Origin: Kribbella sp. VKM Ac-2569 | GTDB lineage: Bacteria; Actinomycetota; Actinomycetes; Propionibacteriales; Kribbellaceae | Length of the DNA: 64,000 bases | Assembly: GCF_004216905.1 (NCBI RefSeq) | Contig: NZ_SGXJ01000003.1 | Span: 1,054,001 to 1,118,000 of the forward strand | Direction: 5' to 3' | Shown: positions 34,240 to 42,652 of the stretch, one piece after another | Position numbering within the stretch: position 1 is the first letter of the stretch | Layout of the letters: each line of letters begins with the position of its first letter | Translations under genes and position numbers: made by a program | The notes under the pieces: model-generated | What the model was told of the DNA's origin: nothing | Databases searched by the model: none | The model's input: the letters and a program-made list of their open reading frames with translations, nothing else

Positions 34240-35792
34240 CCGTTGCCTTCCGGGGTCGGTGGGACAGAACCGCTCTGTACGACGGCCTTGGCGACCAGTG
34301 CGCCGTTCGCGAAACACAGGCGGTACACGTAGTTGCTGGAGAACGGAGCCGCAGGCCGGTAGTACCGGCAGCTCCAGTCGGCCGGTGGCTGGTAGCCCTC
34401 TCCAGGTGGGTCGATCATCTGCATCCGCGGCAGTACCTTCGCCACGTCGGCCTCGGACTGGCCGATGGTGAGTCCGTCGTACTGCGCGGGTCGCAGGATC
34501 GCGCTGTAGCCGGCGACGAGGTAGTAGCCAAGGGCAACCGCACCGACCAGCGCACCTAGTAGTACCGGCGCGGCAATGGCGGTGATCAGGCCACGCTGTG
34601 CGCTCCGCCGTACCGTGGCTCGCTCAACCGCGGCAGTCGGTGGCTCGGGTCGGCCACCGGCCCGCGGAATCGTGGCACTGACCTGGAAACCACCACCTGG
34701 TCGTGGGCCTGCAGTGAATGAGCCGCCAGCGAGCCGGACGCGTTCACGCAGTCCGTCGAGGCCACGCCCACCTGACGGCGCAGCCACTGGTTGACTCGCT
34801 CCGGTGTCGACAACCTGCACCTGTACGTCGTCCTCGTGTGTCGTCACGCTGACAGTCACGGACGCGCCAGGTGCGTGTTTGCTCGCATTCGTCAACGACT
34901 CCTGCACCACGCGGTGCACAGCACGGTCCACCATCGGCGCCAGTACGCCGTCGACGTCCTCAGTCAGCCGCACCGCCAGACCGGACGCAGCAGCACGGTC
35001 CACCAACGCACGCACGGTTTCGTCATGCGGAACGGTCGGTGCGTCCTGGTCACGCAGTACGCCGACGATCTCGCCGAGCCGCTCCGTCGCCGTGGCGGCT
35101 GACTCGCGTAGCTCACCCGCAGCCCGTCGGTGCTCCTCTGGCAGTGACGGGTCGAGTTCGAGGGCTGCCGCGCGCAGTGCGATCAGGCTGAGCTCGTGAC
35201 CGACCGAATCGTGCATGTCCTCGGCGATCCGGGACCTCTCGCGCAGGCGCTCCTGGTCGATCTCCATCTGCTGCTCACGCTCGATCCGCTCGGCGCGCTC
35301 CCAGCCGGCTGTCGCCAGCAAGGCCTGCTGCGCCCGGTAGCGGCCGATCAACCACGGCAGCACGACCAGCAGTAGTGCGAGCAGAAGCATCAGGAGCCAC
35401 GTCAGCACGGACTCTGTCGCCTGAGCTCCCCTGCGCATCGTCAGAGCGAGCAGGAGCATCCCGATCAGCGACCAACTGCACAGCAGGACGAAGTGCTTGA
35501 GCTGCGTCTCCCGACGACCAGCCAGGTAGCTCAACAGGCTGATCGCCGGTACCAGGGCAATCTGCACGCCGTTCGTCGTACCGAGCGCGAAGGCGAGGAT
35601 GACGATCTCTGTCCACGCCACGACGCTCAGAGCCACCAGCGGCCACCTACGTCGCCCGAAGACCGCAAACGCCAGTACGGCGAGGCAGACAGCGCGGAAC
35701 CAGTACGGGTCGTGCCGTGCACCGCTCTCTGCGAGCACCAGGAAGCTCAGCGCGGCCCACAGACCCACGTCCCCCAGGCGCCGCCACTTCAT
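34236..35792 (-). CDS. Sensor histidine kinase with extra C-terminal membrane helix and exported domain
   Basis: 518-residue NarL-family (HisKA_3) kinase. Five or six N-terminal membrane segments (residues ~10-150) precede the dimerisation helix with phospho-His194 in AEDMHDSVGHELS, and a HATPase domain with the N box VVQESLTNASKHAPG (295-309) and G2 box GGRGLDGLRERV. Unusually, a further membrane helix (about 404-426, LITAIAAPVLLGALVGAVAL) follows the catalytic domain, leading to a ~90-residue C-terminal domain with DGLTIGQSEADVAKVLP (SmpA/BLIP-like style) and Cys475/Cys493. That domain would lie outside the cell and could sense envelope signals. Coupled to the downstream response regulator. 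Confidence 0.9.
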   Translation of the reverse strand: MKWRRLGDVGLWAALSFLVLAESGARHDPYWFRAVCLAVLAFAVFGRRRWPLVALSVVAWTEIVILAFALGTTNGVQIALVPAISLLSYLAGRRETQLKHFVLLCSWSLIGMLLLALTMRRGAQATESVLTWLLMLLLALLLVVLPWLIGRYRAQQALLATAGWERAERIEREQQMEIDQERLRERSRIAEDMHDSVGHELSLIALRAAALELDPSLPEEHRRAAGELRESAATATERLGEIVGVLRDQDAPTVPHDETVRALVDRAAASGLAVRLTEDVDGVLAPMVDRAVHRVVQESLTNASKHAPGASVTVSVTTHEDDVQVQVVDTGASQPVAAPSGGRGLDGLRERVRLAGGSFTAGPRPGGGFQVSATIPRAGGRPEPPTAAVERATVRRSAQRGLITAIAAPVLLGALVGAVALGYYLVAGYSAILRPAQYDGLTIGQSEADVAKVLPRMQMIDPPGEGYQPPADWSCRYYRPAAPFSSNYVYRLCFANGALVAKAVVQSGSVPPTPEGNG

Positions 35793-35839
35793 GACGTAGA
35801 CGCTACACAGTCGCAGTGCGCGCGCCGTACTGCCGAAAG

Positions 35840-36919
35840 TCAGGTCTGCGCGTCAATCAGCTCGAACGGCACGAGGGACAGGTTCGGAACAGGCTCGCCG
35901 CGCAGCTGCGCGAGTAGTAGGTCCACGGCACGCCGGCCCATCTCTGCCTGGTTCTGCCGGACATGCAGGTACGGCGGTCCGCCGATGGAGTCCCCCGGTG
36001 AGTCGAAGCAGGCGACCACGCGGTCACCGCCCAGCGCCCTGTCGACCATGCGGGCCAGGTTGTACTCACACGCGAAGTACGCGGTCACCTCGGGCCTCTG
36101 GTCGCGGAAGGCGCGGATGGTGTCCATGTCCGCGCGCACGCTCTCAGTGGTCGTCGAGCCGGGCAGTGTGCTCCGCAGGTCGGTCAGCTCGTAGGGCTGA
36201 CCATGCTTTTGGTCGGCGAAGGCGGCACGGAAACCCTCCAGCCGGTCCTCGATCGAGGAGGTGTTCACCGGAGGCGGCGAGACGAAGGCAACGTGCTCAT
36301 GCCCCCGCTCCAGCAGCCGCGTGGTGAGTGCCCGAGCAGCGGCCACGTTGTCCGTGTGCACCGCGGCCACAGGGATGCCGGAGAGATGACGGTCCACCAC
36401 AACCACCGGGAACCCGTCGAGCACCTGCCGGAGCAGGCTGGCGTTGTAGAAGTCGCCGTGCACCGGGAACACGATCAGGCCGTCCACAGTGGCCACCAGC
36501 GAGTCGACAGCCTTCTCCTCGTCGGTCTGCCGGCCGTGCGTACGCCGTACCACCAGGTGGGCGCCGTACTCCGCGCAGCGCTCCTCGATCGCGTTGAGAA
36601 GATCCAGCCCGTACGCCTCGGACATATCAGGCACGATCAGCGCGATCGACCGGGCCTCGCGACGCGGCGTCGAACGCAGCGGGACGGTCAGATCGGTGAG
36701 GTCGGGCAGCCGGCGTACGACGAATGTCCCCTTGCCCCGGACGCGCTCCACCAGACCGGCTTCCCGCAGTACCTCCAAGGCGCGCTTGGACGTGATCCGG
36801 CTGACCGCGAACTGGGCCGCCAGCTCCATCTCGGACGGCACCCGGTCCCCCGGCCGCAGCGCGCCCCGGCGGAGCTGCTCCAGCACGTGAGCACAGATCC
36901 GCTCGTACAGCAGAGCCAC
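35840..36919 (-). CDS. GntR-type HTH / LacI-type sensor transcriptional regulator
   Basis: 359-residue regulator. The N-terminal GntR winged helix (LLYERICAHVLEQLRRGALR, PGDRVPSEMELAAQF, SRITSKRALEVL) is fused to a periplasmic-binding-type effector domain (SIALIVPDMSEAYGLDLLNA; GLIVFPVHGDFYN; ALTTRLLERGHEHVAFVS), as in AraR-like sugar regulators. The GTG at 36919 is chosen because GAGGGG lies eight bases upstream; an upstream extension would run into the divergent SDR gene. It is divergent from that SDR gene, which is a likely target. Effector probably a sugar, by family only. Confidence 0.87.
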   Translation of the reverse strand: MALLYERICAHVLEQLRRGALRPGDRVPSEMELAAQFAVSRITSKRALEVLREAGLVERVRGKGTFVVRRLPDLTDLTVPLRSTPRREARSIALIVPDMSEAYGLDLLNAIEERCAEYGAHLVVRRTHGRQTDEEKAVDSLVATVDGLIVFPVHGDFYNASLLRQVLDGFPVVVVDRHLSGIPVAAVHTDNVAAARALTTRLLERGHEHVAFVSPPPVNTSSIEDRLEGFRAAFADQKHGQPYELTDLRSTLPGSTTTESVRADMDTIRAFRDQRPEVTAYFACEYNLARMVDRALGGDRVVACFDSPGDSIGGPPYLHVRQNQAEMGRRAVDLLLAQLRGEPVPNLSLVPFELIDAQT

Positions 36920-36944
36920 AGCGCCTACCCCTCGGAAGTTCCGG

Positions 36945-36973
36945 TTGACATATCCAATCATCCCGCAAACTGT
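36945..36973 (+). promoter_or_regulatory. Promoter of the SDR gene (consensus -35)
   Basis: A perfect TTGACA (36945-36950), a 17-nt spacer and AACTGT (36968-36973) as a weak -10, ending 25 bp before the SDR start codon, in the interval shared with the divergent GntR/LacI regulator. Activity is predicted only. Confidence 0.5.
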
Positions 36974-36998
36974 CGGTGCGGCCTGGGACCGTAACGAC

Positions 36999-37715
36999 AT
37001 GGAAATCGCGGGAAAGGTCGCAGTGGTCACGGGCGCCGCGGTCGGCATCGGGCGCGCGATCGCGGTCCGCCTGGGCGCGGCGGGCGCCTCGGTGGTGGTC
37101 GCGGACATCGATGCGTCCGGCGGACAGCGGACATGCGAGCTGATCGGGCCGTCGGCACGCTTCGCCCAGGTTGATATGCGGGACGACGCGGCGGTGGCCG
37201 AGCTGATGGCATGTCAGCCACAGATCCTGGTCAACAACGCAGGCGGCGGCGCCGTGCTTACCCCGTGCTTTCCGGAGGCCTCGGTCGCCCGCTGGACGGC
37301 GTCACTCGAGGTGAACCTTCGCGCGCCGATGCTGTCCACACAGCTCGCTCTTCCTGGCATGCGGGCGGCAGGCGGCGGGACGGTGGTGAACGTCGGCTCG
37401 ACGGCCGGAGTGGGCTTCGGACCACACGTGTCCCCCGAATACAGCGCGGCGAAGGCTGCCCTGATCCGGCTCACCACGACGCTGACTCCCCTGCACGCCA
37501 GTCACGGCGTCCGGGTGAACTGCGTCGTACCCGACTGGGTGGCGACCGAGCGCGGACTGCGCGAACGCGACGCCTTACCGCCGGACGAGCGCGGCCCGGC
37601 GCTGATCCCGCTGGAGACTGTCACCGACGCCGTCGTCCGCTTCGTCGAGGACGAGTCACTGACCGGCCGCGTCCTGCTCCTGGAACGCGAGCAAGAACCC
37701 CACCTGTTGAACTAG
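36999..37715 (+). CDS. Short-chain dehydrogenase/reductase
   Basis: 238-residue NAD(P)-dependent oxidoreductase of the classical SDR family. Cofactor motif TGAAVGIG near residues 12-19, structural NNAGGG, catalytic Ser in NVGSTAG and Tyr/Lys in EYSAAK are all present. The acidic VADIDASG after the second strand suggests NAD preference. Divergent from the GntR/LacI regulator with a TTGACA promoter between. It could act on a sugar or polyol given the regulator type; that is inference. Confidence 0.92.
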   Translation: MEIAGKVAVVTGAAVGIGRAIAVRLGAAGASVVVADIDASGGQRTCELIGPSARFAQVDMRDDAAVAELMACQPQILVNNAGGGAVLTPCFPEASVARWTASLEVNLRAPMLSTQLALPGMRAAGGGTVVNVGSTAGVGFGPHVSPEYSAAKAALIRLTTTLTPLHASHGVRVNCVVPDWVATERGLRERDALPPDERGPALIPLETVTDAVVRFVEDESLTGRVLLLEREQEPHLLN

Positions 37716-37747
37716 TCGCAGCCCCGTTCGGCTGACACCATGCCGCC

Positions 37748-39205
37748 ATGACCCGCCCACCGGTGCCTGCGTTCGCTCTGAGGCCTGTGGCGACCGTCGC
37801 GTTGATCGTCGGTGCGGTGCTGACTGCGCTGTCCGGCCGCTACGGCTACCACCGCGACGAGCTGTACTTCGTGGTCGCCGGCAGGCATCTCAGCTGGGGG
37901 TACGTCGATCAGCCGCCGCTGACCCCGTTCCTCGCACGCGTGTCGACGGCTGTCTTCGGCGACACAGTCATGGGTTTGCGGGTGCTGTCGACGCTGAGCA
38001 CTGTCGCCACGATCGTCGTCGTCGCGCTGATCGCGCGGGAGTTCGGCAGCGAGCGGCGTGCGCAGATCCTGGCTGCTGTCTGCGCTGCGGTGTCCGGCTT
38101 CGTACTCGGCGTCGGGCACTTGGTCTCCACGGCGACGTACGACCTGCTTGCCTGGATGCTGATCGGTCTGTTCGCGGTGAAGCTGCTGCGGACGGGCGAC
38201 GGCCGCTGGTGGCTCGCGCTCGGGCTGACGGCCGGGATCGCGTTGGAGAACAAGTACCTCGTCGTGCTGCCGATCGGCGCGCTGCTCATCTCGCTGCTGA
38301 TCGTGGGACCGCGCGGGGTGCTGCGGTCCTGGTGGCTGGTCGCGGGCGTGGCGGTCGCGGGGCTGATCGCGTTGCCGAACGTGCTGTGGCAGTTCCAGCA
38401 CGATTGGCCGCAGCTCACGGTCGCCAGCGGTATCAGCCAGGACGACGGCACCGAGAACCGGATCATGTTCGTCCCGCTCCAGCTCTTGCAGCTGTCACCG
38501 TTCCTGGTCCCGGTGTGGGTGGCCGGCTTCCTCCGGATCTGGCGGCAGCTCCGCTGGGCTCGTTCGGTCGCCCTGGCGTACCCCGTGTTGTGCGTCGTCG
38601 TGCTCGTGACCGGCGGGAAGTCGTACTACGCGCTGCCGCTGCTGCTCGTGCTCGTGGCAGCCGGTTGTGAGCCCACACTGCACTGGGTCGATCGTCATCG
38701 AGCGCAGGCTGTCGTCGGTCTCGTCCTGACTGCTGTGACGTCTGCCCTCTTCACGCTGCCGGTCCTGCCCGCGCCGGCGGCCGACTTCGTCATCCCGGTG
38801 AACAAGGAGCAGGGCGAGCAGATCGGGTGGCCGGCGTTCACCGCGTCCGTCGCGAGCGCCTGGGGCCAGATCCCATCTGCGGAGCGAGCGACTCTCTTCA
38901 CCGGCAACTATGGCGAGGCCGGGGCACTCGTGCGCTACGGGCCTGCGCACGGTCTGCCAGCGCCGTACTCCTCGCACATGAGCTTCTGGGACTGGTCGCG
39001 GCCGCCGGACACCAACACCGGCCCGGTACTTCTCGTCGAGATCGAACGGAACCCGGGCCTCGAGTCGCACTTCCGCGACTGCAAGCAGGTCGGCACGGTG
39101 GACAGCATCGTCTCGAACGACGAGGACGGCACCGCCTTGGTCCTGTGCGCCGCGCCCGCCGAGCCCTGGTCCACCTTGTGGCCGAAGATCCGCCAGTTCT
39201 ATTGA
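37748..39205 (+). CDS. Membrane glycosyltransferase, GT39/ArnT-like
   Basis: 485-residue integral membrane protein with about ten hydrophobic helices. The first extracytoplasmic loop has the family motif HRDELYF with the acidic pair, and GYVDQPPLTPFLARVS, typical of the PMT_2/ArnT-like mannosyl or aminoarabinose transferases that use polyprenyl-phosphate sugars. A C-terminal exported domain of ~130 residues follows (for example GNYGEAGALVRYGPAHG). It starts 32 bp after the SDR stop in the same direction. Acceptor and sugar cannot be inferred. Confidence 0.88.
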   Translation: MTRPPVPAFALRPVATVALIVGAVLTALSGRYGYHRDELYFVVAGRHLSWGYVDQPPLTPFLARVSTAVFGDTVMGLRVLSTLSTVATIVVVALIAREFGSERRAQILAAVCAAVSGFVLGVGHLVSTATYDLLAWMLIGLFAVKLLRTGDGRWWLALGLTAGIALENKYLVVLPIGALLISLLIVGPRGVLRSWWLVAGVAVAGLIALPNVLWQFQHDWPQLTVASGISQDDGTENRIMFVPLQLLQLSPFLVPVWVAGFLRIWRQLRWARSVALAYPVLCVVVLVTGGKSYYALPLLLVLVAAGCEPTLHWVDRHRAQAVVGLVLTAVTSALFTLPVLPAPAADFVIPVNKEQGEQIGWPAFTASVASAWGQIPSAERATLFTGNYGEAGALVRYGPAHGLPAPYSSHMSFWDWSRPPDTNTGPVLLVEIERNPGLESHFRDCKQVGTVDSIVSNDEDGTALVLCAAPAEPWSTLWPKIRQFY

Positions 39206-39223
39206 TGCCCTTACGGTTGGACG

Positions 39224-39826
39224 ATGCTCTTTGCTGACCTTCCCGCCGGACTGCTGTTCCTGCGGGACGACCGGGTCGGCAAACGGTGGCATGTGAACCT
39301 GTCCGCCTTCCGTCTGGCCCGGTACCCGATGACTCACGGCGAGTTGCCGCTCACCGGCGTGAGCTGGTACGACGCAGTTGCCTTGTGCAACCAGTTGTCG
39401 TCGGAGGCCGGCCTGCCCGTCGCCTACACGATCGAGGGCGAGCAGGTCGACTGGGACCAGTCCTCCCCCGGTTTCCGACTGCCCACCGAGGCGGAGTGGC
39501 AGTACGCGTGCACCGCCGGCACGCCCGGCTATCGCTACGGTCCGCTCGACGAGATCGCCTGGTACGCCGAGAACTCCGACGGTCATGCCCATCCCGTCGG
39601 TCTGCGCACGCCGAACGCCTGGGGGCTGCACGACATGCTCGGCAACGTGTGGGAGTGGTGCTGGGATCTGTACGACCCGGAGGCCTACGGCTCGTACAGG
39701 ATCTTCCGTGGCGGCGGTTTCGCGGACGGGGAGCGCTCTCTAGGCTCCACCGTCCGCCGACGATCGCATCCGACGTTCGCGATCGAGGACCTCGGCTTCC
39801 GGGTCGCGCAGTCAGTCGTCGGCTGA
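39224..39826 (+). CDS. Formylglycine-generating-enzyme-like (SUMF1-fold) protein, short form
   Basis: 200-residue protein with the FGE-sulfatase/SUMF1 fold: YPMTHGELPLTGVSWYDAVA, the signature LPTEAEWQYACTAGTP, WGLHDMLGNVWEWCWDLYDP and the closing FRGGGFADGE and GFRVAQS. It is shorter than canonical FGE (around 300 residues), lacking the N-terminal strands. The Cys in EWCWD is near the position of the FGE copper-site Cys, but the second one is not obvious, so enzymatic activity is doubtful. It may instead be a C-type-lectin-like binding protein. No sulfatase gene is nearby. It overlaps the tail of the convergent pseudogene by 15 bp. Confidence 0.85.
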   Translation: MLFADLPAGLLFLRDDRVGKRWHVNLSAFRLARYPMTHGELPLTGVSWYDAVALCNQLSSEAGLPVAYTIEGEQVDWDQSSPGFRLPTEAEWQYACTAGTPGYRYGPLDEIAWYAENSDGHAHPVGLRTPNAWGLHDMLGNVWEWCWDLYDPEAYGSYRIFRGGGFADGERSLGSTVRRRSHPTFAIEDLGFRVAQSVVG

Positions 39827-40540
39827 CGGTCGGAGGGCGAGCTTGCCGACGGTGGCACGGGCCTCGAGTTCGACGAGTGCCTTCGGACCATCGGCGAGGT
39901 CGTAGACGGTAGGACGGCCGGGCGGATACACACTCTTCTTGATCAGCTCGTCCAACTCTTCGAGAACCTCGGCAAAGAGTTCAGGCGCGTGCTGGATCGT
40001 GGTGGTCAGGTGCTGGCCGATCACGTGCACCGGGTGCTTGAAGTTGAGCTCCCAGTTGCTGATCGACGACTCACCGGCCGCGGCTCCGATCACGACAACC
40101 TTCCCAGTCACCCGGCGCGCGACCTCAACGCTCTGCCGGAACGTGTCACCGCCGACGGATTCGAGCACGATGTCGACACCACACCCACCCGTCGCTCCAG
40201 CCGGTTGGGACCGGTACGACGGCGTTCGCGGGCATCAGCATGTAGTCCGCGAACGCGCCGGCACCCGTGCCGATGACGTGGTCGCCGACAGCCACGTTCG
40301 TCACGTTCTCCCCGAGGGCGACGATTTCTCCGGCTGCCTCGAAGCCCGCGAGGTACGGGGGCTTCGGACCGCCGTCGTACGTGCCTCGCGTCTGCATCAC
40401 GTCGGCGAAGTTCACCCCGGCGGCACCGACTTTCACGAGGACCTCCCCGGCCCCGCCACCGGCACCGCGACATCCACGAGCCGCATCACTCCCGGACCGT
40501 CCAACGAAGGCTGTTCCAGCGCCCGCACGACCTTCACCAT
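39812..40540 (-). pseudogene. Broken zinc-type/quinone oxidoreductase (MDR superfamily)
   Basis: Three pieces of one medium-chain dehydrogenase are spread over different frames. The N-terminus MVKVVRALEQPSLDGPG starts at 40540 and is lost by a one-base shift at about 40440 (VAGPGRSS instead of continuing to VLVKVGAAGVNFADVM). The second piece runs to VPTGWSDG at about 40190. There it joins GVDIVLESVGGDTFR in another frame, with most of the Rossmann cofactor domain (roughly 85 residues by comparison with the family) missing. The C-terminal piece ends at 39812. Two independent lesions indicate a pseudogene; a sequencing error could explain one of them but not the deletion. Confidence 0.85.
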
Positions 40541-40644
40541 CCTCAAGTTTGTTTGATGATGATCGTACAGGTGTTTGTCAGTTGTCGAACTCCTTCGCGA
40601 AAATCCGGTCGCGTCCGGCTCACGACGGCGGCTAGCTTGCCGGG

Positions 40645-41163
40645 ATGGAGCTGCCACTCATCACCCGCAGGCTGGCTCTCCGCTGGCCGATCGAGTCCGA
40701 CTTCCAGACGCTCGTCGAGCTCTGGACCGACCCGCGCGTCGCCCGCTTCATGGACGACTTCGGCCCCCGCGACGAGCAGGCCGTCCGCGAATGGCTCGAC
40801 CTCCACAGCAGCACCACCACCCGAGACGGCACCCACCTCCAACTGATCCTCACCCGCCGAACCGACGCCACCCCCGTCGGCTGGCTAGGCCTGGGCGTCA
40901 GCAACGACCCCACCGCCGACTGGAGCTTCGGCTACGCCATCCACCCCGCCCACCGCTCCAACGGCTACGCCACGGAAGCCCTAGCTGCCGCCCTAACCCA
41001 CCTGGACGTATCAGTCTGGGGCGAATGCCACCTGACAAACGACGCCTCAGCCCACGTAATGCAATCCGCCGGCATGCAAGAACTACCCCCCACCACCAGC
41101 CGCCGCTTCCTCCACCCCGCCCCGGTGAGTGACACACGAACCCGACCCGCGCGCGTGAGCTAA
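40645..41163 (+). CDS. GNAT family N-acetyltransferase
   Basis: 172-residue acetyl-CoA-dependent acyltransferase of the RimJ/RimL type. It begins LITRRLALRWPIESDFQTLV, has the acetyl-CoA-binding segment YAIHPAHRSNGYATEALAA and the following GECHLTNDASAHVMQSAGM helix. The last ~20 residues (APVSDTRTRPARVS) are encoded by the edge of a repeat shared with 43.5 kb and probably differ from the ancestral C-terminus. Codon use is unlike its neighbours: several CTA, ACA and GAA codons in the second half. Substrate unknown. Confidence 0.85.
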   Translation: MELPLITRRLALRWPIESDFQTLVELWTDPRVARFMDDFGPRDEQAVREWLDLHSSTTTRDGTHLQLILTRRTDATPVGWLGLGVSNDPTADWSFGYAIHPAHRSNGYATEALAAALTHLDVSVWGECHLTNDASAHVMQSAGMQELPPTTSRRFLHPAPVSDTRTRPARVS

Positions 41164-41318
41164 CTGCCCAACCCAACCCCCGCAGCCGAGCGAAGCGAAG
41201 GCGCAAAGGGGGTGCGGGTGGCGAAGCCCCCGCCGCGCGGCAAGCGAAGCGCAGCCGCACAAATGACGAAGGCGACCCGGTCCGCGCTTTCCGCGGACAC
41301 GAGTCGCCTATCGGCTTC
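41160..41318 (-). repeat. Repeat downstream of tRNA-Val(GAC), copy 1, including terminator
   Basis: Read on the minus strand it contains the tRNA terminator hairpin (arms 41270-41276/41303-41309 and 41280-41286/41292-41298), then CTTCGTCATTTGTGCGGCTG and a long stretch with GCTTCGCTTGCCGCGCGG and TGGGTTGGGCAGTTAGCTC. The same string, with scattered changes, follows tRNA-Val(CAC) at 43424-43590. The two copies are inverted relative to each other. Confidence 0.85.
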
Positions 41319-41319
41319 G

Positions 41320-41391
41320 TGGACGATACTGGGATCGAACCAGTGACCTCTTCCGTGTCAGGGAAGCGCGCTACCGCTGCGCCAATCGTCC
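41320..41391 (-). tRNA. tRNA-Val(GAC)
   Basis: 72 nt; anticodon loop CTGACAC in the stem CTTCC/GGAAG; T-loop GGTTCGATCC; acceptor GGACGAT/ATCGTCC with discriminator A; CCA not encoded. Identical to the copy at 47245-47316. Last gene of the minus-strand Gly-Cys-Val cluster. Confidence 0.96.
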
Positions 41392-41415
41392 AAGGGAACC
41401 TTGTTGGGGTCCTCG

Positions 41416-41486
41416 AGGTGGAGACGGGATTCGAACCCGTGTACACGGCTTTGCAGGCCGTTGCCTCGCCTCTCGGCCACTCCACC
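41416..41486 (-). tRNA. tRNA-Cys(GCA)
   Basis: 71 nt; anticodon loop CTGCAAA, T-loop GGTTCGAATCC, acceptor GGTGGAG/CTCCACC with discriminator U, as expected for tRNA-Cys. It differs from the copy at 47171-47241 by a compensated C-G to A-T pair at the bottom of the anticodon stem. Confidence 0.96.
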
Positions 41487-41518
41487 ACTGAGAAAGCTGG
41501 CCTGCCGAACCCTCTCCG

Positions 41519-41591
41519 AGCGGACGACCGGGTTCGAACCGGCGACCTCAACCTTGGCAAGGTTGCGCTCTACCAACTGAGCTACGTCCGC
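41519..41591 (-). tRNA. tRNA-Gly(GCC)
   Basis: 73 nt; anticodon loop TTGCCAA in the stem CAACC/GGTTG, D-loop AGTTGGTAGA, acceptor GCGGACG/CGTCCGC, discriminator U. Identical to 47048-47120. First gene of the minus-strand cluster. Confidence 0.96.
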
Positions 41592-41628
41592 AGTGCGCCC
41601 GAACTTCCGTGTCTCCGGCGCGAGAAGA

Positions 41629-41656
41629 ACATTAGCCCATCTCCGCTCCAGTTCAA
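41629..41656 (-). promoter_or_regulatory. Promoter of the minus-strand tRNA cluster
   Basis: On the minus strand TTGAAC (41651-41656) and TAATGT (41629-41634) are separated by 16 nt, 37 bp upstream of tRNA-Gly. Good match to a vegetative sigma-70-type promoter. Confidence 0.65.
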
Positions 41657-41766
41657 AAACCGGGGCCCCCGGTACGTCGACGTACCGTCATCAACTGCTC
41701 ACCTTCGGACTCCCGCGCGGACCGGGATCACCTGCGCACTAAGGTGTTCCGCGGAAGGAGCACCAC

Positions 41767-42585
41767 ATGCGTATCTGGCTGAACGGCGCCTTGCTTGACG
41801 ACGAGGCGACGGTCTCGCCGCTGGACCACGGGCTGACCACCGGTGACGGCGTTTTCGAGACGATCAAGATCGAGAATGGCAACCCGTTCGCGGTACGACG
41901 GCATCTCGACCGCCTCGTCCGCTCGGCGGTCGGACTCGGCCTCCCGGCACCGGATGTCGCGGCGATCGAAGCGGGTATCGACGCGGTGGTCGCGGCCGAT
42001 CCCGGCATCCCGTTCGGCCGGCTCCGGATCACGTACACGGGCGGCGTCTCTCCGCTGTCGTCGGACCGCGGTACGTCGGGCCCGACCGTCCTGATCGCGA
42101 CACAGGAGATCAAGCGCCCGTCGCCGGTGTCCGAGATCGTCACCGTCCCGTGGGTGCGCAACGAACGCAGCGCGGTCGCCGGCCTCAAGACCACGTCGTA
42201 CGCCGAGAACGTCCGCGCCCTCGCCTACGCGAAGGAACGCGGCGGCAGCGAGGCGATCTTCGCCAACACGATCGGCAACCTCAGCGAAGGCACCGGCTCG
42301 AACATCTTCTGCGTGTACGACGGTGAACTCGTCACGCCGACCCTCGAGTCGGGCGCACTGGCCGGCGTGACGCGCGGACTCGTCCTCGAATGGTTCGGCG
42401 GCGTCGAGCGCGACGTACCCCTGGAGCAGCTCTTCGAGGCCGAGGAGATCTTCCTCACATCGACAACGCGAGACGTTCAGGCCATCCAGCGTGTCGACGA
42501 CCGCGATCTCCCGGCCCCCGGCACGATCACCGCCCAGGTCGCCAAGATCTTCACCGAGCGCTCCACCGAAAGCCTGAACCCGTAG
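41767..42585 (+). CDS. Aminotransferase class IV (aminodeoxychorismate lyase/branched-chain aminotransferase-like)
   Basis: 272-residue PLP enzyme of fold type IV. The PLP Lys is Lys141 in AVAGLKTTSYAENV, with the phosphate-binding GNLSEGTGSNIFCVYDG segment and the N-terminal DHGLTTGDGVFETIKIENG. Spacing and length fit 4-amino-4-deoxychorismate lyase (PabC, folate pathway) or D-amino acid aminotransferase; they cannot be separated from sequence alone. An AAGGAGC ribosome binding site precedes the ATG. Monocistronic, between the tRNA cluster and a convergent CGNR gene. Confidence 0.9.
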   Translation: MRIWLNGALLDDEATVSPLDHGLTTGDGVFETIKIENGNPFAVRRHLDRLVRSAVGLGLPAPDVAAIEAGIDAVVAADPGIPFGRLRITYTGGVSPLSSDRGTSGPTVLIATQEIKRPSPVSEIVTVPWVRNERSAVAGLKTTSYAENVRALAYAKERGGSEAIFANTIGNLSEGTGSNIFCVYDGELVTPTLESGALAGVTRGLVLEWFGGVERDVPLEQLFEAEEIFLTSTTRDVQAIQRVDDRDLPAPGTITAQVAKIFTERSTESLNP

Positions 42586-42591
42586 CGCCCG

Positions 42592-42642
42592 CTCTTTCCG
42601 GAACATAACTGCCAACAGGCGCAGAAAAGGTTCCGGAAAGAG
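42592..42642. terminator. Inverted repeat between convergent genes, probable terminator
   Basis: Arms CTCTTTCCGGAAC (42592-42604) and GTTCCGGAAAGAG (42630-42642), 13 bp perfect, around a 25-nt loop containing GCCAACAGGCGC. Placed between the stops of the aminotransferase and CGNR genes. Confidence 0.65.
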
Positions 42643-42652
42643 ACGGACCTGG

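Noticed and set aside
41416-41486. tRNA-Cys genes considered as tRNA-Ser-like because of the GGTGGAGTGGCCGAG start
   Set aside because: Anticodon is GCA, there is no long variable arm and the discriminator base is U, which fits Cys.
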